From the NCBI RefSeq assembly GCF_002806945.1, contig NZ_NIHC01000005.1:372001-436000 (forward strand): a stretch of DNA of 64,000 nucleotides, written 5' to 3'. The notes beneath the pieces are model-generated. The model made no database searches. It had not been told where the DNA came from and saw nothing but the letters and a program-made list of their open reading frames with translations. Origin of the DNA: Marinobacter salexigens. Lineage in GTDB: Bacteria > Pseudomonadota > Gammaproteobacteria > Pseudomonadales > Oleiphilaceae. The position numbers and the translations under genes are program-made. Each line of letters opens with the position of its first letter. Within the stretch, counting starts at the first letter, position 1. Below are positions 58,388 through 64,000 of this stretch, one piece after another.

Positions 58388-58421
58388 CCACAAATAACCA
58401 CTAGAAACCACTTTTTCCCAC
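58388..58421 (-). promoter_or_regulatory. MraZ box: four GTGG repeats at 10-bp spacing
   Basis: On the minus strand GTGG occurs at 58421-58418, 58411-58408, 58401-58398 and 58391-58388, exactly 10 bp apart, the first as GTGGG. This matches the known MraZ operator (TGGG repeats spaced by 5-6 nt), one helical turn per subunit. It starts about 2 nt past the predicted transcription start, so bound MraZ would block initiation or early elongation. Confidence 0.88.
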
Positions 58422-58429
58422 TTGTGCAC

Positions 58430-58458
58430 ACTATAGAAACACACAATTCACAATGCAA
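58430..58458 (-). promoter_or_regulatory. Candidate dcw (mraZ) promoter
   Basis: On the minus strand TTGCAT (58458-58453) and TATAGT (58435-58430) are 17 bp apart, in the right place for a start near 58423, just before the MraZ box. The rnpB promoter candidate has the same -35 hexamer and spacing. Confidence 0.6.
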
Positions 58459-58676
58459 GCGCCGTGAACGGCGACCCTCATGGAAAAGTTCCTTTTATGA
58501 CAACAAGTTACAGCGATTAATGTGAGTCGGAGGTGACATTACGGAAAAGAAAAGAAGGAAAATCAAACACCTGCAAAAATGTCTGAAGAAGACAAGTGAG
58601 GTTTAAGATTTTTTGGCTATAAGAACCACGGGGTGATAATAAAACGTGAGAATAAAATACACTTCATAAAGAGAGG
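58459..58676. other. Intergenic region between the dcw promoter and rnpB, no gene found
   Basis: This 218-bp AT-richer stretch between the mraZ promoter candidate and the rnpB terminator tract holds short purine-rich runs but no plausible start codon with ribosome-binding site, no hairpin with a T tract and no long repeat that I can see. Confidence 0.5.
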
Positions 58677-59037
<361 letters not shown>

Positions 59038-59043
59038 ATCGAG

Positions 59044-59072
59044 ACCATACTCCTGCACCGCTCACCATGCAA
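59044..59072 (-). promoter_or_regulatory. rnpB promoter
   Basis: On the minus strand TTGCAT (59072-59067), a 17-bp spacer and TATGGT (59049-59044) place a start 7 nt downstream, at the first base of helix P1 (59037). The agreement with the RNA 5' end makes this convincing. It lies just past the rsmI stop. Confidence 0.75.
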
Positions 59073-59093
59073 GGAAAAGCGCAGAACAAAAGC

Positions 59094-60026
59094 TCAACCC
59101 TCCTTGAGCTCTAACGCTCGCTGGTATAGTTCATTCTTGCTTAGTCCAGTCAAACCGGAGGCCAGCTTTGCAACCTTCTTCAGAGGCAGCTCTGCCATCA
59201 GAAGCCCCAGCAAGTGATCCACATCGAGCGCACCAGCCATCATGCCAGCTTCAGTTTTATCCGCACCCCGCACCATGACAACAAACTCGCCGCGGCTACC
59301 ATGGGGGTCAGCCGCCAAGGTAGCGAGCACGTCTGCCGCCCCACCAGAATAAAATGTCTCGAACGTTTTGGTAATCTCACGCCCCAGTACAATCTCACGC
59401 TGCGCACCCAGCACATCCGCTATATCTGTCACTGCCCCCAAAATCCTGTGGGGCGACTCATAAAACACGAGGGTCGCTGCCTCCTTGCGAAGCTCAGCCA
59501 AAGCAGCCCGCCGCCCAGCGGGCTTCGCGGGCAGAAACCCAACAAACAAAAACCGATCAGTGGGCAACCCCGCAGCACTCAGTGCGGCAACCAGAGCGCA
59601 CGGGCCCGGTATCGGGCTTACCCGCATTCCTGCCGCCCTGACCTCTCGAACCAGCACATAGCCAGGATCAGAAATTAGCGGCGTGCCAGCATCTGAAATC
59701 AAAGCCACGTCTGCGCCTGCTCGCAACTGCTCCAATATATTTTGTACTCTGCCGCGCTCATTATGATCGTGTAACGCAATCAAGGGCTTGCTGATACCAA
59801 GATGCTGCAGTAGGCGCCCACTATGGCGGGTGTCCTCTGCCGCAATCACCGCTACGTCTGAGAGCACCTTTACTGCCCGCGGCGAAAGATCATCCAGATT
59901 CCCTATTGGAGTCGCAACAATATATAGCACGCCGCGGCTTTCACCTGGCTTGACTACCTGCACTGCAGACTGGCCCGTTTCAGATTTCAAAATATGTGCC
60001 TCGAGTGGAGAAGACGGCGCCACCAT
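59094..60026 (-). CDS. rsmI: 16S rRNA (cytidine1402-2'-O)-methyltransferase
   Basis: RsmI methylates the ribose of C1402 in 16S rRNA. The tetrapyrrole-methylase fold shows LYIVATPIGNLDDLSPRAV, AAEDTRHSGRLL, ALISDAGTPLISDPG and PGPCALVAALSAAGLPTDRF. The frame is open to 60221, but residues before 60026 are not family-like and the lpoA start lies at 60124 on the other strand, so I use ATG 60026 (310 residues). No strong ribosome-binding site marks any candidate. Confidence 0.93.
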   Translation of the reverse strand: MVAPSSPLEAHILKSETGQSAVQVVKPGESRGVLYIVATPIGNLDDLSPRAVKVLSDVAVIAAEDTRHSGRLLQHLGISKPLIALHDHNERGRVQNILEQLRAGADVALISDAGTPLISDPGYVLVREVRAAGMRVSPIPGPCALVAALSAAGLPTDRFLFVGFLPAKPAGRRAALAELRKEAATLVFYESPHRILGAVTDIADVLGAQREIVLGREITKTFETFYSGGAADVLATLAADPHGSRGEFVVMVRGADKTEAGMMAGALDVDHLLGLLMAELPLKKVAKLASGLTGLSKNELYQRALELKEG

Positions 60027-60123
60027 GACACCCGCGTCATGTGAATTGCCCCGGGAGCTGTTAAACTTGCCACCATCAGATCGGCGCCACAAGCCCAAAA
60101 CCCCGGAATCTACAGAGCTTGCC

Positions 60124-61986
60124 ATGACAAAGAACCCTGCTAATAATCGTGCCCTGGCCAGTATATTCATACTGACCCTGCTGTTTGCAGGCTGCGCCAG
60201 TGTCGACCTGGATTCGCACATTGCCCAATCGCCATCTCAGGCCCTTGAGCTTGCTGCAAAGGAGCGCAACGCTGAAACCGCACAGAGATACTTGCTAAAA
60301 GTAGCTGGACGTTTTCAGGATCAAGGCGACCACCGCGCCGCTCGCACATTACTGCAGAGCGCCCAGTTGGCGCAACCTGAACCCTCTATGCTGGCACAAA
60401 AGCAGCTACTCTCCATGGCCAGCGCTGTGGCTCTCGAAGACCGGGAGTGGGCTAATAGCCTTGCCACGGAACTCTCACCAGACAATTTCAAAGGTTACAA
60501 CTCGGAACTCGTTAACCGGGCCGCCAACCTTCAAGCTGAAACTTATGCCCTTGTAGGCGACCGGCTTTCAGCAGCGATGACCCTGATGCTACTCTCCCAA
60601 ACCGATGGCAAGGTAAACCCGCAACGCATTCACGACCAGATCTGGACATTCCTGAAGGCGGTTCCGGATCAAAAACTCGCAACAGCGAGCGAAAAAAGCA
60701 TCGGCTATGAAACCGAGGGATGGCTTGAACTCACCGCCAGTATCCGGGCACCCGGGCTCAACATAGACGAACAGGGCCGCATTGTTCGGCGATGGCAGAA
60801 TAACTGGCCGGGACACCCGGCCGCACAGATCTTACCCTCGGAACTTCAGCTCATTGCCACCCTGGCGGAGAGCCGGCCTGAAAAAATCGCCCTTGCCCTC
60901 CCACTTCAAGGCCCTCTTACCAGTGCTGGCAAGGCCATTCGGGATGGGTTTCTGGCTGCCTACTATCATGATAAATCTGCAGACCGCAATAAAACTGACA
61001 TCCGCGTGATTGATACATCCGGTCAAGCGTTTGACAAACTCTACAAAGAACTCGCTGCTGGAGATGTTGACCTGATCATAGGCCCCCTTGAGAAGGAGGC
61101 TTTAGCCAGCCTCACAAGCATGAAAACACTTCCGGTTCCCGCGCTGGGCCTTAACTACCTGCCTGCTGAAACACCAACACCCGACGGCCTGTACCAGTTT
61201 GGCCTTTCGGCAGAAGACGAAGCGCGACAAATTGCAGATCGGATTTCTGAGCAGAACATCAATCAGGTGCTGGTACTGATTCCACATGGCGAATGGGGCG
61301 ACCGTGTTGAAGCCGCACTACGTAAACGCCTGCAGCGGACCGGCGGAGTGGCTTTGGACATAGAGCGCTTCTTCCGCGAGGACAATCTGCGGGCCGTCAC
61401 TGCCGACCTGCTGGGCATTACCGTATCCCGGGATCGAGCCATTCAGGTGGAACGGACCATTGGCCTGAACGTAGAGTTTGAACCACGTCGCCGCCAGGAC
61501 GCCGAGGCCATTATCATGGTGGCTGAGCCGGCCACCGCCCGGCAGTTCAAGCCCCTGTTTGCCTATTATTTTGGAGGCGATCTGCCCGTGTACTCACCCT
61601 CGATCATCTACGAAGGCACACCGGACGCAGGACGGGATCGCGACTTGAACCAGGTAATGTTCACCGACATACCCTGGGTACTTGACAACGAAAACCCGCT
61701 GCGCGAAGAAGCCAGCGCTGTATTGCCTGGCACACGCGGCCAACTCGGTCGACTGTTTGCCATGGGAGCAGATGCCTGGCAGTTGAGCAAGCGCCTGCCC
61801 CTGCTTCGTCAGGTGCAAAGCGCCTCGATTGATGGCCACACCGGGCAACTAACCATGACCCGCGAAGGCAGCATCCATCGCCATCAGCTCTGGGCCCAGT
61901 TCCGCAAGGGAACACCTGAGCTGCTCCCCGTGATGCCCCCCGAAAGCGAGGTGAGCAATACAGACTCGCAGGTACTGGCCAACTGA
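60124..61986 (+). CDS. lpoA: Penicillin-binding protein activator LpoA (lipoprotein)
   Basis: LpoA is an outer-membrane lipoprotein that stimulates the bifunctional PBP1A from the periplasm. The 620-residue protein has a lipobox LFAGC (Cys24), an N-terminal TPR-like helical part (about 30-250) and a C-terminal periplasmic-binding-protein-like domain (IALALPLQGPLTSAGKAIRDG onward). ATG 60124 begins the signal peptide; the upstream open frame overlaps rsmI. yraN and diaA follow, as in E. coli. Confidence 0.93.
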   Translation: MTKNPANNRALASIFILTLLFAGCASVDLDSHIAQSPSQALELAAKERNAETAQRYLLKVAGRFQDQGDHRAARTLLQSAQLAQPEPSMLAQKQLLSMASAVALEDREWANSLATELSPDNFKGYNSELVNRAANLQAETYALVGDRLSAAMTLMLLSQTDGKVNPQRIHDQIWTFLKAVPDQKLATASEKSIGYETEGWLELTASIRAPGLNIDEQGRIVRRWQNNWPGHPAAQILPSELQLIATLAESRPEKIALALPLQGPLTSAGKAIRDGFLAAYYHDKSADRNKTDIRVIDTSGQAFDKLYKELAAGDVDLIIGPLEKEALASLTSMKTLPVPALGLNYLPAETPTPDGLYQFGLSAEDEARQIADRISEQNINQVLVLIPHGEWGDRVEAALRKRLQRTGGVALDIERFFREDNLRAVTADLLGITVSRDRAIQVERTIGLNVEFEPRRRQDAEAIIMVAEPATARQFKPLFAYYFGGDLPVYSPSIIYEGTPDAGRDRDLNQVMFTDIPWVLDNENPLREEASAVLPGTRGQLGRLFAMGADAWQLSKRLPLLRQVQSASIDGHTGQLTMTREGSIHRHQLWAQFRKGTPELLPVMPPESEVSNTDSQVLAN

Positions 61987-62015
61987 CACCCACTCAGACA
62001 AGGACGGCAAAAGCC

Positions 62016-62384
62016 ATGGAAGGCCGAAAAGCCCTAGGAACACACTTTGAAGGTGTCGCCGCGCGATATCTTGAGGCGCAGGGCGTCCACATCCTTGAAC
62101 GGAACGTCTACAGCCGTGGGGGTGAAATTGATCTGATAGGTAAGGATCAAAACACCCTCGTTTTCTTTGAAGTACGCTATCGGGGTAGTGGCAGCCTCGT
62201 TGATCCGGCCAGTTCTATCTCCTACCCAAAACGACAACGGGTTCTAAAAGCAGCTGCATTTTATCTGCACCGCCACCGACTTTGGGACGCCATCAGCCGA
62301 ATAGACGTAGTTGCAATCAGCCCGGGAACCGTTAAAAAATACCGGGTACAATGGATTAAAAATGCAATTCAAGCGGACGTATAG
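62016..62384 (+). CDS. yraN: YraN family protein (UPF0102)
   Basis: A 122-residue protein of the UPF0102 family, with a restriction-endonuclease-like fold: GTHFEGVAARYLEAQG, the acidic core GGEIDLIGKD and VFFEVRYR, where E and D would bind a metal. No reaction is established; a role in DNA processing has been suggested. It is 29 nt after lpoA and 6 nt before diaA. Confidence 0.93.
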   Translation: MEGRKALGTHFEGVAARYLEAQGVHILERNVYSRGGEIDLIGKDQNTLVFFEVRYRGSGSLVDPASSISYPKRQRVLKAAAFYLHRHRLWDAISRIDVVAISPGTVKKYRVQWIKNAIQADV

Positions 62385-62390
62385 ACTCTG

Positions 62391-62981
62391 ATGAACGACA
62401 TGGGCAATCTGATCAACCAGTTATTTGCGAGCCACATGGAGCATACTGCTCAGGCGGCCAGCACAGTGGGCCCCGCTATCGAACAGGCAGCAGACGCCTT
62501 GGTAAGCGCCCTCCTCAACGACGGGAAAATTGTAGTCTGCGCCAACGGCAATGCCAACGTGATCGCCCAGTATTTCTGCACCGCTCTTCTCAACCGCTAC
62601 GAGCAAGACCGGCCAGCCCTACCCGCCATTAATCTTGGCGCAGACGCAACCACCTACTCAGCCATTTGCCGTGACAACCGCTTTAACGACACCTTCTCGC
62701 GCCAGGTTAAAGCTATAGGGAAGCCCGGTGACCTGCTGCTTGTAATTGTTGATGATGGCCACAAGGCCAACCTGATCCAAGCCATTCAGGCAGCCCACGA
62801 CAGGGAAATGAATGTAGTTGTGCTGAGCGCAAGGGAGAAATCTGACATCTCCTCGCTCATGCATTCGGAAGATCACGAAATTGCCCTGAATGACCTGTCA
62901 CCCACAGAGGCCACCCCTCTACTGATTCTTATGGTTAATGCTTTGTGCTCACTGGTGGACGGCAAGCTTTTCGGTGGCTGA
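62391..62981 (+). CDS. diaA: DiaA-like SIS-domain protein with altered phosphosugar loop
   Basis: A 196-residue SIS-domain protein collinear with E. coli DiaA, which binds DnaA and promotes timely initiation, and with GmhA isomerases. The neighbours lpoA-yraN support DiaA. The phosphate-binding GNGGSA loop is ANGNAN (51-56) and the second loop, usually STSGNS, is VDDGHK (120-125), so phosphosugar binding looks lost. The family C-terminus, NALCSLVDGKLF, is kept. A structural, DnaA-related role is therefore more likely than isomerase activity; this is inference. Confidence 0.85.
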   Translation: MNDMGNLINQLFASHMEHTAQAASTVGPAIEQAADALVSALLNDGKIVVCANGNANVIAQYFCTALLNRYEQDRPALPAINLGADATTYSAICRDNRFNDTFSRQVKAIGKPGDLLLVIVDDGHKANLIQAIQAAHDREMNVVVLSAREKSDISSLMHSEDHEIALNDLSPTEATPLLILMVNALCSLVDGKLFGG

Positions 62982-63013
62982 CAAAAAAGCCGGCATACGC
63001 CGGCTTTTTTGTC
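62980..63013. terminator. Bidirectional terminator between diaA and sspB
   Basis: Arms 62980-62994 and 62999-63013 are perfect 15-bp complements (GACAAAAAAGCCGGC and its partner) around a 4-nt loop. The left arm begins in the diaA stop codon. The A6 and T6 runs allow termination from both sides. Confidence 0.95.
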
Positions 63014-63036
63014 AGAACTGAAAATCCAGATAACCC

Positions 63037-63468
63037 CTACTTCACGACCTTCAAAGTAGGCCGGCCAGAAGGCCGCTCTTCCTGGCCACCGGGATCGGAA
63101 CCATCACGGTCATTGGTACCATCAGGATCAGGAGAGCCCGGCTCACTGCCGAACACCATGCCCTCTCCATTCTCCTTGGCGTAAATGGCCATCACAGCCT
63201 GGAGAGGGATAAATACCTGCATAGGCACCCCCCCGAAGCGGGCACTAAATTCCAGTGCGCTGTTACCAACAACCAAACCACGCACAGCTCCAGGGCTGAT
63301 ATTCAACACAATTTGCCCATTCGCCACATGCGCTGTCGGTACCTGAACACCCTGAACGCCTGCATCCACAACGAGGTATGGCGTACAGTCGTTATCCAAT
63401 ATCCACTCATTGAACGCTCGTACCAGATACGGACGACTGGATGTCATGGTGATTTTGTTATCAGCCAC
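63037..63468 (-). CDS. sspB: ClpXP protease specificity-enhancing factor SspB
   Basis: SspB brings ssrA-tagged proteins to ClpXP. The 143 residues have TSSRPYLVRAFNEWILDN, TPYLVVDA, IVLNISPGAVRGLVVGN and FSARFGGVPMQVFIPLQAVMAIYA, followed by an acidic, flexible tail that ends in the ClpX-binding motif RPTLKVVK. The ATG at 63468 or one seven codons later could be the start. sspA lies upstream. Confidence 0.97.
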   Translation of the reverse strand: MADNKITMTSSRPYLVRAFNEWILDNDCTPYLVVDAGVQGVQVPTAHVANGQIVLNISPGAVRGLVVGNSALEFSARFGGVPMQVFIPLQAVMAIYAKENGEGMVFGSEPGSPDPDGTNDRDGSDPGGQEERPSGRPTLKVVK

Positions 63469-63507
63469 TGCATGCCTCCTGTTCCCCCAAGGTGGGATAC
63501 TGCGAAA

Positions 63508-64000
63508 TCAGCTACGAATGTCTTCTTCCAAATCAGAAAGACTCGCCTTGAACCCCTCTCGCTCGAAGATGCTATCCATGTACTTCTGCAGAGGTTTTGC
63601 CTGCTTGTCGTTAAGCTCGATGCCAAGCGACGGCAAACGCCAAAGAATGGGCGCAATGCAGCAGTCTACTATGGTGAACTCCTCAGAGAGAAAAAACGGC
63701 ATTTCGGCAAACAGCGGACCAGCTGCGAGCAGGCCTTCGCGCAACTCCTTGCGAGCCACCTCAGAAGCCTTGGCATTTGGCTGGAGCAGAATCTGATCGA
63801 CCAGCCCACACCAGTCTCTCTGGATCCGGTGGATCATCAAGCGACTGTTAGCGCGTGCTACCGGATAAACAGGAAGCAGCGGAGGATGCGGAAAACGCTC
63901 ATCAAGATATTCCATCATGATGTTAGGCTCATACAGAACCAGATCACGATCTACCAGAGTTGGCAGGGCGTTATACGGATTCATATCAGCCACTTCGGCT
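63508..64000 (-). CDS. sspA: Stringent starvation protein A, partial (5' end outside window)
   Basis: SspA is a glutathione-transferase-fold protein that binds RNA polymerase. The visible 164 residues contain [43 protein letters not shown] and a C-terminal GST-like helical domain. The frame continues past 64000, so roughly the first 45 residues are missing. It is 39 nt upstream of sspB, the usual sspA-sspB operon. Confidence 0.96.
   Translation of the reverse strand, partial: AEVADMNPYNALPTLVDRDLVLYEPNIMMEYLDERFPHPPLLPVYPVARANSRLMIHRIQRDWCGLVDQILLQPNAKASEVARKELREGLLAAGPLFAEMPFFLSEEFTIVDCCIAPILWRLPSLGIELNDKQAKPLQKYMDSIFEREGFKASLSDLEEDIRS

Noticed and set aside
59788..60123. Upstream extension of lpoA over rsmI
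   Set aside because: It would place over 100 residues before a clear lipoprotein signal peptide and is antisense to rsmI.

Overview
The window is a gene-dense stretch (about 62 protein genes and one RNA gene in 64 kb) of a Gram-negative gammaproteobacterial chromosome. Protein content, moderately high GC and the order of the conserved blocks are most like Marinobacter or a close relative. The genus is my inference from protein and context recognition, not from a database search. I see no rRNA or tRNA genes, CRISPR arrays, insertion sequences, prophage or obvious genomic island. This is core chromosome, dominated by cell-envelope synthesis and division.

Layout. (1) 1-3.0 kb: 3' end of a PPi-type phosphofructokinase gene, a glutaredoxin, a YqaA-type membrane protein and an ABC1/UbiB-like kinase. 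(2) 3.1-12.1 kb, minus strand: a cell-elongation and housekeeping block read as proA-nadD-rsfS-rlmH-mrdA-rodA-rlpA-dacA-ybeD-lipB. (3) 12.3-15.7 kb, plus strand: a coupled trio of two membrane proteins with degenerate GGDEF domains and a DedA-PAP2 fusion. (4) 15.7-23 kb: an HDOD protein, ilvD, a small exported peptidoglycan-binding protein, a PerM-type permease, an unknown small protein, a haloalkane-dehalogenase-like hydrolase with an altered nucleophile, and a thioesterase. (5) 23.2-32 kb: a DEAD-box helicase, then folA/thyA/lgt/TSUP on the minus strand with a long palindromic repeat between folA and thyA, then an NRDE protein and xseB-ispA-dxs on the plus strand. (6) 32-35.6 kb, minus: ribA, moaC, a Nudix-ThiE fusion and argJ. 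(7) 35.7-58.4 kb: secA, an M23 peptidase, dciA (plus strand), lpxC and the complete division and cell-wall (dcw) cluster from ftsZ back to mraZ. (8) 58.4-64 kb: rnpB, rsmI, then lpoA-yraN-diaA on plus, and sspB-sspA (cut by the window end) on minus.

How the genes work together. The dcw cluster holds the cytoplasmic mur ligases, mraY and murG (lipid I and II), ftsW/ftsI (septal synthesis), ftsL/Q/A/Z (divisome), lpxC (lipid A) and mraZ, whose product probably binds a four-repeat box next to its own promoter. The mrdA-rodA-rlpA-dacA block is the matching elongation machinery. LpoA, lgt, the M23 peptidase, ispA/dxs (isoprenoid supply for undecaprenyl phosphate) and the DedA-PAP2 protein (possible undecaprenyl-pyrophosphate recycling) add to the envelope theme.

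The most unusual points are: the trio with two non-canonical GGDEF domains, the Asn in place of the dehalogenase nucleophile, a DiaA-like protein lacking the usual SIS phosphosugar loop, the 29-bp perfect inverted repeat near folA, an lpxC terminator-like hairpin inside dciA, and four successive identical 8-nt gene overlaps in the dcw cluster. I found no clear new multi-gene defence or mobile system.
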